Positions 54,452 through 63,316 of a stretch of 64,000 nt of DNA are shown piece after piece (within the stretch, counting starts at the first letter, position 1; every line of letters starts with the position of its first letter). The notes below the pieces were generated by a model, which had not been told where the DNA came from, ran no database searches, and was given only the letters and a program-made list of their open reading frames with translations. The position numbers were made by a program, and so were the translations under genes. Source of the DNA: Bacteroidetes bacterium HGW-Bacteroidetes-16 (lineage in GTDB: Bacteria > Bacteroidota > Bacteroidia > Bacteroidales > F082). Location of the stretch: contig PHDN01000007.1 in the NCBI GenBank assembly GCA_002840975.1, forward strand, positions 62,001 to 126,000, written 5' to 3'.

Positions 54452-56404
54452 ATGTGTTCAAATCATCAAAATAACCAGCAATTGAGGCTGATCGAGAAGA
54501 TTCAAAAGGTTCATCACTCTAAAATTCAACTGGATAAGGAAACATTTTGTGTAAAATATACCAGAAGTAAGATTGAAAGACCAGTCATTTTTATTGGTGC
54601 GGGGACCTGTGGATTGGGAGCAGGAGCGGGGAAAACATTGGCGGCAACGAAAAAGTACCTCCTTGAGAATAAATTGGATGCCGAAATTGTTGAAGTAGGG
54701 TGTATTGGCCTCTGTTCTGCCGAACCGCTTCTCGATATTCAACTTCCGGGTCATAACCGGATTTCCTTTCAAAGAGTGAACGAACAAAAAGTGAACGAAT
54801 TACTTAGGTCAGTTTTTCAACTGGAAATACCGGCTGAGGCAGAGGTTCTTGGACAATTTTCATCGACATCAAATCGCATTTGGGAAGGTGTTCCTGCCCT
54901 GGAGGATCATCCGTTTTTTGGTCCTCAAACACGTGTAGTACTTAAAAATTGTGGGCTTGTAAATCCGGTTAGCATTGAGGAGTACCTGGCTTTCGGTGGC
55001 TACAGCAACTATCTTCATCTGATAAACAATTACACATCGCTTGAAGTTTGTGAATTGGTCGAAAAGAGTGGCCTGCGTGGTCGTGGCGGTGGCGGTTTCC
55101 CAACGGGTAAAAAGTGGAAGTTTGCCTTTAGCACGGTAGCTGATCAGAAGTACCTGATTTGCAATGCAGACGAAGGTGATCCGGGTGCGTTTATGGACCG
55201 TGCCGTTATCGAAGGTGATCCCCATCGGCTGCTGGAAGGTATGGCCATTGCTGCTTACGCGATTGGTGCCACACAAGGGTATGTTTATATCCGGGCCGAA
55301 TATCCCCTGGCCATTAAACGATTAAATATTGCCCTGGATCAAGCCCGGGAACTGGGGGTTCTGGGTAAGAATATTTTTGGAAGTGGTGTTGACTTTGATA
55401 TCAAAGTAAAAATGGGAGCCGGTGCCTTTGTATGTGGTGAGGAGACGGCTTTAATTAACTCCATCGAAGGAAAAAGAGGTATGCCGCGTCCACGGCCACC
55501 CTTCCCCGCTGTAAGTGGATTGTTCGATAAACCTACGGTAATCAATAACGTGGAAACACTGTCTTCGCTTGCGGAAATTTTTGCCGGGGGCATTGAACAA
55601 TATCGAAGCATTGGTACTGATAACAACAAAGGAACAAAGGTATTTGCCCTATCGGGAAAAGTTAAATTGACAGGTCTTGTGGAAGTGCCCATGGGAACCA
55701 CCATCCGTGAGGTGATATTTGGCATCGCCGGCGGAATCCCGAATGGGAAAAAATTCAAATCTGTGCAGATTGGAGGCCCTTCCGGAGGTTGCATTACAGA
55801 GGCCAATCTGGATATTAAAATTGAATATGAATCACTTTTAAAAATCGGTGCCATGATGGGATCCGGAGGCTTGGTGGTGATGGATGAAGATACCTGCATG
55901 GTGGATATTGCCAAGTTCTTTATGGATTTTATCCAACACGAAAGCTGCGGGAAATGTATCCCTTGCCGCGAAGGCACCAAGAGGATGCTCGAAATTCTGG
56001 AAAGCATTACCCACAAGCCGACCGATGGGTCTCATTATGAGTCCCTCGAACGCTTCAAAGGCATCATGCAGCTGGAGAAACTCGGGAAAGTAATCAAGGA
56101 AACTTCGCTTTGCGGATTGGGACAATCGGCTCCAAACCCCGTGCTCAGCACATTAAAATGGTTCCGCCACGAATATGAAGAGCATATTTTCGACAGAAAA
56201 TGTCCGGCCAACGTGTGTACTGAATTGCGCACCTATAAAATCGACGTAGACAAGTGTACAGGTTGTACCGTCTGTTCAAAGAAATGTCCTACCGATGCCA
56301 TTATCGGCACCAGGAAATCGCCCCACTTTATTGTGGAAGATAAGTGCATATCGTGTGGTAGCTGTTTCGAGGTGTGCAAATTTGACGCTATTCTGATTTC
56401 GTAA
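54452..56404 (+). CDS. hydB: [FeFe]-hydrogenase NADH/FMN subunit HydB (NuoF-like)
   Basis: A 650-residue flavoprotein that exchanges electrons with NAD and, in bifurcating enzymes, with ferredoxin. An N-terminal thioredoxin-like [2Fe-2S] region (about 35-120; GTCGLGAGAG, GCIGLCSAEP) has one fewer Cys than usual. The NuoF core follows: NADH/FMN loop GRGGGGFPTGKKW near 210, GAGAFVCGEETAL near 325, the SLBB region, and [4Fe-4S] ligands CGKCIPCREG plus CGLG near 555. C-terminal ferredoxin domain with CTGCTVCSKKCP and CISCGSCFEVC. This layout is that of HydB from trimeric bifurcating hydrogenases rather than Complex I NuoF. Confidence 0.94.
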   Translation: MCSNHQNNQQLRLIEKIQKVHHSKIQLDKETFCVKYTRSKIERPVIFIGAGTCGLGAGAGKTLAATKKYLLENKLDAEIVEVGCIGLCSAEPLLDIQLPGHNRISFQRVNEQKVNELLRSVFQLEIPAEAEVLGQFSSTSNRIWEGVPALEDHPFFGPQTRVVLKNCGLVNPVSIEEYLAFGGYSNYLHLINNYTSLEVCELVEKSGLRGRGGGGFPTGKKWKFAFSTVADQKYLICNADEGDPGAFMDRAVIEGDPHRLLEGMAIAAYAIGATQGYVYIRAEYPLAIKRLNIALDQARELGVLGKNIFGSGVDFDIKVKMGAGAFVCGEETALINSIEGKRGMPRPRPPFPAVSGLFDKPTVINNVETLSSLAEIFAGGIEQYRSIGTDNNKGTKVFALSGKVKLTGLVEVPMGTTIREVIFGIAGGIPNGKKFKSVQIGGPSGGCITEANLDIKIEYESLLKIGAMMGSGGLVVMDEDTCMVDIAKFFMDFIQHESCGKCIPCREGTKRMLEILESITHKPTDGSHYESLERFKGIMQLEKLGKVIKETSLCGLGQSAPNPVLSTLKWFRHEYEEHIFDRKCPANVCTELRTYKIDVDKCTGCTVCSKKCPTDAIIGTRKSPHFIVEDKCISCGSCFEVCKFDAILIS

Positions 56405-56422
56405 CAAATAAAAGAGTTCGAC

Positions 56423-58147
56423 ATGGATTTCACCATCAATATCAATAATAAATCACTTGTAGCTTCCAGGGGCGAAACCATTCTGGAAGTCATGAACCGA
56501 AACGGGATCAGGGTGCCTACACTTTGCCACATCAAAAATGCATTGCCCACGGGTGCATGCAGGATGTGTGTGGTGGAAGACAATAAAACCGGAAAATTAA
56601 TTACTTCATGTTCCTTTCCGGCTGAACCGGGCATGAGTATTCTCACCCATTCGCCACGTGTAGTGGAATCTCGTAAAACGATCATCGAATTGCTTTTGTC
56701 GAATCATCCCGACGATTGTTTGTATTGCGTTCGCAATAAAAACTGCGAATTGCAGGACCTGAGTGAAGAATTGCATGTAACAGAGCGCCGCATCAGGGGT
56801 GTAAAAAACAGGGCCAACCTCGACCTTTCTAGCGCCAGCATCGTTCGCGATCCTGAAAAATGTATTCTCTGTGGGCGTTGTGTTTATGTTTGCGAAGAAG
56901 TGATGGGAGTTGCCTGTATTGATTTTATCAACCGGGGAAATAAATCGATCATCGGGACCGCCTTCCATCAAGGGTTAAACACTTCCAGTTGTATCAACTG
57001 TGGGCAATGTGTCATGGTTTGTCCAACCGGTGCACTCACCGAGAAGAACCACTTCGCTCAAATTCAGGAAGCACTCAACAATCCTACAAAACGTGTGGTG
57101 GTGCAATATGCACCTTCCATTACAGTTTCTATGGCCGAAGAATTGGGTATAGAGCCCGGCATTGATATCAACGGGATTCTCAATGCAGCCCTTCGAAAAG
57201 TTGGGTTCGATCATATCTTCGACTCTTCTTTTTCAGCCGACTTGACCATCATGGAAGAGTCTGCCGAGCTGATTCACCGCATTCAAAATGGGGGTGTATT
57301 GCCCATGATTACCAGTTGCTGCCCAGGTTGGGTGAAATACGCCGAAGAGTTCGCTCCGGAATTCCTGCCTAACCTATCCTCCTGCAAGTCACCTCAGCAA
57401 ATGATGGGTGCCATCATAAAAAGTCATTTTGCAACGCAGGAAAACCTGAAACCTGAAGAAATATTTTCTGTTTCCATCATGCCTTGCACAGCCAAAAAGT
57501 TTGAGGCCCAGCGCGAAGAAATGACCCGCGAAGGTATTTCGGATGTAGATGCCGTGCTTACCACCCGGGAATTGACAAAGTTTTTGAAACTTTTTGGCGT
57601 AGATATGTTTAACATCAAACCCGAACTGGTTGATTCCCCACTTGGTTTTCGTAGCACTGCCGGTAAATTGTTCGGGGCTTCGGGTGGAGTAATGGAAGCT
57701 GCCATTCGTACCGCCTACCATAGTATTACTGGTAAAGAAATGGTTGAGTTTCAGGTGCCTGCTATTAGGGGATTTGAAGGGAGAAAGGAGATTAAAATCA
57801 ATATAAATGGTCTTGAGTTGGGAGTGGCTGTTGTAAACGGCATGGCCAACGCCAAAGTGTTGCTCGATGAAATCAGAGAGGGCAAAAATGATGTTCAATT
57901 TATTGAAATCATGGCATGTCCTGGTGGATGTATCGGCGGGGGAGGTCAACATATCGGGACGAGTGATGAACAGCTTAAGGCCAGGATGAACGCACTTTAC
58001 CGCATTGATGAAACAGAACGAATCAAGGTTTCACACAAAAACCCAGAGATTGTAGAACTATATCAAGATTTTCTGGGGAAACCCCTGGGACACAAGAGTC
58101 ACGAATTGTTACATACACATTATCACGAACGTGAGGTGGTAAAATAG
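56423..58147 (+). CDS. hydA: [FeFe]-hydrogenase catalytic subunit HydA
   Basis: A 574-residue hydrogenase that makes or consumes H2. N-terminal [2Fe-2S] (Cys35, 46, 49, 63), His-ligated [4Fe-4S] (His95, Cys99, 102, 108), two [4Fe-4S] (Cys147, 150, 153, 157 and 190, 193, 196, 200), then the H-cluster domain: TSCCPGW (Cys299 proton relay, Cys300 ligand), PCTAKK (Cys355) and MACPGGCIGGGGQ (Cys499, Cys503), ending in the small-subunit domain. Length and key residue numbers equal those of Clostridium pasteurianum CpI as I recall them. No twin-arginine signal, so cytoplasmic. With hydB and hydC it forms the NAD-linked trimer, which probably couples NADH and reduced ferredoxin to H2. Confidence 0.96.
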   Translation: MDFTININNKSLVASRGETILEVMNRNGIRVPTLCHIKNALPTGACRMCVVEDNKTGKLITSCSFPAEPGMSILTHSPRVVESRKTIIELLLSNHPDDCLYCVRNKNCELQDLSEELHVTERRIRGVKNRANLDLSSASIVRDPEKCILCGRCVYVCEEVMGVACIDFINRGNKSIIGTAFHQGLNTSSCINCGQCVMVCPTGALTEKNHFAQIQEALNNPTKRVVVQYAPSITVSMAEELGIEPGIDINGILNAALRKVGFDHIFDSSFSADLTIMEESAELIHRIQNGGVLPMITSCCPGWVKYAEEFAPEFLPNLSSCKSPQQMMGAIIKSHFATQENLKPEEIFSVSIMPCTAKKFEAQREEMTREGISDVDAVLTTRELTKFLKLFGVDMFNIKPELVDSPLGFRSTAGKLFGASGGVMEAAIRTAYHSITGKEMVEFQVPAIRGFEGRKEIKININGLELGVAVVNGMANAKVLLDEIREGKNDVQFIEIMACPGGCIGGGGQHIGTSDEQLKARMNALYRIDETERIKVSHKNPEIVELYQDFLGKPLGHKSHELLHTHYHEREVVK

Positions 58148-58255
58148 AAAATGGGTGATGCTGCCGGGGAGCAATATATTGAGATTTATTTTTGGTTAAT
58201 GAATTAGAGATTTAAGCTTACCCGGTTAGCATACACTTTAAAAAATTAAAAAGGG

Positions 58256-60244
58256 ATGACACACGTAAGTAGAAATAAGTTGGTTTACACTGTGAAAGAC
58301 AGATGTAGGGTCTGCTATACGTGTGTGCGTGAATGTCCTGTAAAAGCCATTAAAATTATCAATGGCCAGGCTGAGGTAATGGGCGAACGATGCATCGCCT
58401 GTGGGAATTGCGTTAATGTTTGTAGCCAGGGAGCCAAAGCATTTTTTGAAATGAAGGATGCTGTAAGCCATCTTCTGGCTTCTGATGAAAAAGCGATTGC
58501 CATTGTGGCACCCAGTTTTCCGGCCGAATTTACCGAGTATGATGATTACCGCATTTTTGTCGGGATGCTGAAAAAATTGGGTTTCTACCGGGTAGTAGAG
58601 GTATCGTTTGGTGCCGATATGGTGGCCCTGGAGTATAAAAAACTGATGAGTCAACGGCAGGAGGAAGGCTATATCTCCTCTGATTGCCCGGCTGTTGTGG
58701 CATACGTTGAGCAACATCATCCCAAACTGATTGGAAGTCTGGCTCCCATCGTATCTCCAATGGTGGCCATCTCTCGCATCGTTAAAAAAGCATATGGTGA
58801 AGATGTCAGGGTGGTGTTTATTGGCCCGTGCATTGCAAAAAAAGGAGAAAGTACCGAAGTTGATGAATCCATCACTTTTACCGAATTGCGCGATCTGTTC
58901 AACCAGTCTGGAATTAATCCAACATCCATCAAACCAGTTGATTTTGATCCCCCAATTGCAGCCAAAGGCGCTGGTTTTCCTATCAGCCATGGATTGCTTA
59001 ACACCATGGGCAAATCATCTGATGTAACCGATTGTTCTGTGATCGTTACCGATGGAAAGAACAATTTTAAAGATGCCGTCAAGGAATTTGAAAAGGGCAA
59101 TCTGAGGGGAAAGCATCTGGAGCTTTTGTGCTGTGAGGGATGCATCATGGGGCCTGGTATGTCAAAAGGGGGCAGCCGGTTTCGTCGCCGCAGCGTAATC
59201 AGCCATTATGTTTCTGACAAGTTAGCGAAAATAGATGAAGAGGTATGGGCGGCGCAGGTTAAGGAATTTGAAATTGTTGACTTTTCAAGAAAGTTCACTG
59301 CTTCAGAACAAGTGATACAGATGCCTGACGAAAGTGAGATTTCAAGAGTATTGCTTTCATTGGGGAAACTTAAACCTGCCGATCACCTCAACTGTGGAGC
59401 TTGCGGTTACGATAACTGTCGCGAGCATGCCATTGCCATCCTCAACGGATTGGCTGAAAGCGAGATGTGCTTGCCTTATACCATCGAAAAAATGCACAGT
59501 ACCATCGCCGACCTCAACGAAAGCAACGAAAAACTGGCCAATGCGCGTCTCGCACTGCGACAATCGGAAAAACTGGCCAACATGGGCCAATTGTCAGCAG
59601 GAATTGCTCATGAACTTAACAATCCGTTGGGTGTGATCACCATGTACAGCAACATCCTGAAAGATGAAATTGCCACCGACGATCCAATGGCCAAAGACCT
59701 GGCCTTGATTGCAGAACAGGCCGAGCGCTGTAAAAAAATCGTAGGAGGATTGTTGAATTTTGCCCGCAAAAGTCAGGTAAACCTCCTCGAAACAAACATG
59801 GTAGAATTTTGCAGACATAGTTTAGACTCTGTAATAAATCCAGCCTCTGTTCAAATTAAAATGGAGGCACATGTGGAGAACCCAATGGCCATGATTGATC
59901 GTGACCAAATGATGCAGGTACTTACAAACCTGGAACGAAATGCAGTTGAGGCAATGCCCACAGGGGGTACACTGACCGTGAGTATTGAGGATACTGAAGA
60001 GGATATTAAAATTACCATTGCTGATACAGGCACCGGAATTGCACCTGAGAATATGGAAAAAATATTTACCCCGTTTTTTACCACCAAAGCTATTGGAAAA
60101 GGCACAGGGATGGGATTGCCACTGGTGTATGGAATAGTTAAAATGCATAAGGGCCAAATTAAAGTGAAGTCGGTGAACGATCCTGCATTGGGTCCTACCG
60201 GTACGCGTTTTAAAATTACGTTGCCGCGTCAACCACAGAAATAG
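58256..60244 (+). CDS. Histidine kinase fused to an [FeFe]-hydrogenase-like H-cluster domain (putative H2 sensor)
   Basis: A 662-residue fusion. Residues 10-60 hold two [4Fe-4S] motifs (Cys17, 20, 23, 27; 46, 49, 52, 56). Residues about 80-345 are a hydrogenase large-subunit domain keeping all four H-cluster cysteines: SSDCPAV (Cys144), GPCIAKK (Cys192), LCCEGC (Cys292, Cys296). The proton-relay Cys of HydA is Asp143 here. Next comes a third iron-sulfur motif (CGACGYDNC, Cys380, 383, 388, perhaps 405), a coiled linker, HisKA with His452 (AGIAHELNNP) and a HATPase domain with DTGTGIAPEN and GKGTGMGLPL. It is likely to read H2 or redox state and phosphorylate one of the neighbouring receivers. 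Such fusions are known in anaerobes; mechanism and output are inference. A 108-bp gap separates it from hydA. Confidence 0.9.
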   Translation: MTHVSRNKLVYTVKDRCRVCYTCVRECPVKAIKIINGQAEVMGERCIACGNCVNVCSQGAKAFFEMKDAVSHLLASDEKAIAIVAPSFPAEFTEYDDYRIFVGMLKKLGFYRVVEVSFGADMVALEYKKLMSQRQEEGYISSDCPAVVAYVEQHHPKLIGSLAPIVSPMVAISRIVKKAYGEDVRVVFIGPCIAKKGESTEVDESITFTELRDLFNQSGINPTSIKPVDFDPPIAAKGAGFPISHGLLNTMGKSSDVTDCSVIVTDGKNNFKDAVKEFEKGNLRGKHLELLCCEGCIMGPGMSKGGSRFRRRSVISHYVSDKLAKIDEEVWAAQVKEFEIVDFSRKFTASEQVIQMPDESEISRVLLSLGKLKPADHLNCGACGYDNCREHAIAILNGLAESEMCLPYTIEKMHSTIADLNESNEKLANARLALRQSEKLANMGQLSAGIAHELNNPLGVITMYSNILKDEIATDDPMAKDLALIAEQAERCKKIVGGLLNFARKSQVNLLETNMVEFCRHSLDSVINPASVQIKMEAHVENPMAMIDRDQMMQVLTNLERNAVEAMPTGGTLTVSIEDTEEDIKITIADTGTGIAPENMEKIFTPFFTTKAIGKGTGMGLPLVYGIVKMHKGQIKVKSVNDPALGPTGTRFKITLPRQPQK

Positions 60245-60264
60245 AAATTATAAAATTGTTAGTC

Positions 60265-60660
60265 ATGTCCGAATTAAAAAAGCTTGTTCTGATTGTAGAT
60301 GATGATCAGGATTACCTGGAACAAATGAAATTGCAGGTTGAACTGTTTGGTTTTGATACCATCACGGCCTCCAGCAGAAGCGAGGGAGAAAAAATGTTGA
60401 GCACTACCAGACCCGATCTGGCCATCTTCGACCTCATGATGGAAACCCAGGACAGCGGTTTTGTGCTGGCTTATAAAGCCAAAAAGATGTATCCTGACAT
60501 GCCGGTAATCATTGCAACGGCAGCTACTGCCGAAACGGGAATCACCTTTAAGGTTGAAACCGAAGAGGATAAAAACTGGATCAAAGCCGATCTCTACCTT
60601 GAAAAAGGAATCCGCGGCGATCAGTTGCACCGCGAAATCAATAAACTGCTTAAAATTTAA
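60265..60660 (+). CDS. Stand-alone receiver domain protein
   Basis: A 131-residue single receiver: acidic pocket in LIVDDDQD, phospho-acceptor Asp56 in LAIFDLMME, conserved Ala/Thr in IATAATAE, and Lys in LYLEKGIRG. No output domain. The ATG at 60265 is preferred over a TTG at 60256. It begins 20 bp after the H2-sensor kinase gene, so it is the most likely direct phosphate acceptor. Confidence 0.9.
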   Translation: MSELKKLVLIVDDDQDYLEQMKLQVELFGFDTITASSRSEGEKMLSTTRPDLAIFDLMMETQDSGFVLAYKAKKMYPDMPVIIATAATAETGITFKVETEEDKNWIKADLYLEKGIRGDQLHREINKLLKI

Positions 60661-60733
60661 CCAGTTATAGCTATAAACAAGCGAGCAATCCTGTTGCGAT
60701 TTTTGACACATGTTGATATAATAACTCAAAGCC

Positions 60734-61852
60734 ATGGAAAAACTAAAAGTACTGATTGTTGACGATGAACCCGGCATCCGTTCGGGGATCGAAAGAATTT
60801 TACGTAACTACACCATCGGATTTCCTTTTTTGGATGAGGATTTCTCCTACGAAATGATAGAAGCGGCCACCGGAGAAGAGGCACTCGACATTATCAACAA
60901 AGGCCATGTGGATATCATCCTGCTCGACAATAAACTTCCCGGTATTCAGGGGATTGAAGTGCTCGAAGAAGTCAACAAAATGAAGCTTGATGCGGCTGTG
61001 ATGATGATTACATCCTATGCATCGCTTGATATTGCCGTGAAGGCAACCAATTTTGGAGCATTTAACTTCGTGCCAAAACCATTTACGCCTCAGGAGCTTA
61101 AGGCGGCCATCGAAAGCATCAGCAAGCATTTGTTCCTCAAGCGGATGACCAAACGCATGAACAAAGAAGGAAAGCAAATCCGCTTCCAATTTTTGTCGGT
61201 GCTTTCGCACGAGCTTAAATCACCGCTGAATGCCATCGAAGGGTATCTGAAAATCATGCAGGATAAACAGGTAGGCGACAGTATTGACGATTACATGGCC
61301 ATGATCGACCGCTCGCTGATACGCATCAAAGGTATGCGCGGATTGATTATGGATTTGTTGGATCTCACCAAGCTGGAATCCGGCAAAAAGAACCGCGAAC
61401 TGAAGAAAATCGACTTAGCCGAAATAGCCAGGCTTGCCATTCATACCATCGAACCACTGGCTATTCAGCGAAATGTGAAGGTGCATTTTGATTCCGATGA
61501 GGATATGATCTTTACCGCTGATACGGAAGAAATTGAAATCATCTTCAACAACCTCTTGTCAAATGCGGTGAAATACAATAAGGAAAATGGCGAAATCCAT
61601 TTTAATATCAAGAAAAAAAGCACGGCCATCGTGATAAAAGTTGAAGATACCGGAATTGGCATTTCAGAGGAAAACCTGTCCAGGTTGTTTCAGGAATTTA
61701 CCCGCATAAAAACCGATAAAACCAGGGACATTTCCGGTAGCGGACTGGGTTTGTCCATCATGAAAAAGCTGGTGGTACTATATGGTGGTACAGTCGATGT
61801 GCAGAGTACACCCGATATTGGCACCACCTTCACGGTGACACTTCCTTTATAA
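60734..61852 (+). CDS. Receiver-histidine kinase hybrid protein
   Basis: A 372-residue protein with an N-terminal receiver (Asp65 in IILLDNKLPG, Lys in FVPKPFTP), then HisKA with His159 (SVLSHELKSPLNAIEG) and HATPase (EDTGIGISEENL, GSGLGLSIMKKL). No membrane segment or other sensor, so it is a soluble relay kinase controlled by phosphorylation of its own receiver. It sits 73 bp after the lone receiver and 18 bp before hydG, inside the hydrogenase operon. Confidence 0.92.
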   Translation: MEKLKVLIVDDEPGIRSGIERILRNYTIGFPFLDEDFSYEMIEAATGEEALDIINKGHVDIILLDNKLPGIQGIEVLEEVNKMKLDAAVMMITSYASLDIAVKATNFGAFNFVPKPFTPQELKAAIESISKHLFLKRMTKRMNKEGKQIRFQFLSVLSHELKSPLNAIEGYLKIMQDKQVGDSIDDYMAMIDRSLIRIKGMRGLIMDLLDLTKLESGKKNRELKKIDLAEIARLAIHTIEPLAIQRNVKVHFDSDEDMIFTADTEEIEIIFNNLLSNAVKYNKENGEIHFNIKKKSTAIVIKVEDTGIGISEENLSRLFQEFTRIKTDKTRDISGSGLGLSIMKKLVVLYGGTVDVQSTPDIGTTFTVTLPL

Positions 61853-61870
61853 TGAGCTAATTACACTGCC

Positions 61871-63301
61871 ATGAAATTCTATCCCGAAAAATATAAGATT
61901 CCCGACAAACCCGACAAGCCTTTTTTGGATGCGGAAGAAATTGAAACATTTCTCAATGAGGCTGTTTCAACAGAAAAGGAGGTCGTACGGATTATTGCCA
62001 GATCGTTGGATAAAAACCGGCTTACGTTACCGGAGGTTGCGGTGCTGATCAACACCACCGATCCTGAATTGGTGGAGCTTATCAAGCAAGGGGCAAAGGA
62101 GCTGAAGAAAAAAGTGTATGGTAACCGGATTGTATTGTTCGCTCCGCTTTACGTTGGAAACCTCTGTGCCAACAACTGCAAATATTGTGGGTTTAAAAGC
62201 TCCAATTCAGAGGCTATCAGAAAAACCCTGACCAACAAGGAGCTTATCGACAATGTAACAGCCCTGGAACAGAACGGGCAGAAGCGATTGATTCTGGTAT
62301 ATGGCGAGCACAAAACCTACAGTCCGGAATTTATTGCCGAAAATGTAAAAACGGTTTATGGGGTTAAGACAGGAAATGGTGAGATCAGAAGGGTAAACAT
62401 CAATGCCGCACCACTGGATATAGAAGGGTTTAGGACGGTGAAAGAATCCGGAATCGGCACCTACCAGGTGTTTCAGGAAACTTACCACCCCGAAGCCTAT
62501 ACCTGGTATCATCCCAGTGGCAAAAAGGCCGATTATAACTATCGGTTAACCTCCCTTGACAGAGCCCAGGAGGCAGGCCTGGATGATGTAGGCATTGGCG
62601 TACTTTTTGGTCTGTACGACTGGCGTTTTGAGGTCATGGGTTTGGTCCGGCATACCAACCACCTGGAAGCATGCTATAACGTTGGTCCTCATACCATTTC
62701 CTTCCCCCGTTTAACGGATGCTGCTGATTTTAAAGTCGATCCGCAGTATCGTGTAAATGATGATGACTTTACAAAAATAATTGCCATCCTCCGTCTGGCG
62801 GTGCCATACACAGGGATGATCCTTACCGCACGCGAACCAAAACACATCCGCAATGAAGTGCTTCAGTATGGTTGTTCGCAAATTGACGCGGGAACCAAGC
62901 TCGAAATAGGCGCTTATTCAGAAAAAAACAAAAAAGTCACCCAGAATTTGAACAAAGAACAGTTCCTGATCAACGACGAACGCTCGCTGGCGGAAGTGAT
63001 TGATGAGCTGTTGGATACCGATTTTCTTCCATCCTTTTGCACCGCCTGTTACCGCAAAGGCAGGACAGGCGAGCACTTTATGGAGTTTTCCGTACCCGGA
63101 TTTATCAAGCGATTTTGCACACCAAACGCCATCTTAACCTTGTCGGAATACATTATGGATTATTCCGGTCAGGAAACTGCCTCAAAAGGCTGGAAAATGA
63201 TTGAGAAAAATATTCGCGAGCTCACCGATCCTAAGCTGGAAGCCGAAGTGCGCCTCCGCATTGAGAAAATTAAGGCTGGTCAACGGGATTTGTATTTTTA
63301 A
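61871..63301 (+). CDS. hydG: [FeFe]-hydrogenase H-cluster radical SAM maturase HydG
   Basis: A 476-residue radical SAM enzyme that splits tyrosine to give the CO and CN ligands of the H-cluster. The SAM cluster motif is CANNCKYC (Cys99, 103, 106). The C-terminal auxiliary cluster motif is Cys390-X2-Cys393-X22-Cys416, which separates HydG from the related thiamine enzyme ThiH. Full length. hydF follows after 15 bp; hydE is not in the window. Confidence 0.96.
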   Translation: MKFYPEKYKIPDKPDKPFLDAEEIETFLNEAVSTEKEVVRIIARSLDKNRLTLPEVAVLINTTDPELVELIKQGAKELKKKVYGNRIVLFAPLYVGNLCANNCKYCGFKSSNSEAIRKTLTNKELIDNVTALEQNGQKRLILVYGEHKTYSPEFIAENVKTVYGVKTGNGEIRRVNINAAPLDIEGFRTVKESGIGTYQVFQETYHPEAYTWYHPSGKKADYNYRLTSLDRAQEAGLDDVGIGVLFGLYDWRFEVMGLVRHTNHLEACYNVGPHTISFPRLTDAADFKVDPQYRVNDDDFTKIIAILRLAVPYTGMILTAREPKHIRNEVLQYGCSQIDAGTKLEIGAYSEKNKKVTQNLNKEQFLINDERSLAEVIDELLDTDFLPSFCTACYRKGRTGEHFMEFSVPGFIKRFCTPNAILTLSEYIMDYSGQETASKGWKMIEKNIRELTDPKLEAEVRLRIEKIKAGQRDLYF

Positions 63302-63316
63302 TTAAGCTTAAAAGTC

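Noticed and set aside
55339-56016. 225-codon minus-strand frame inside hydB
   Set aside because: Antisense to the conserved NuoF core; no family resemblance.
58238-58990. 250-codon minus-strand frame opposite the sensor kinase gene
   Set aside because: Antisense shadow of the ferredoxin and H-cluster domains; no recognisable motif.
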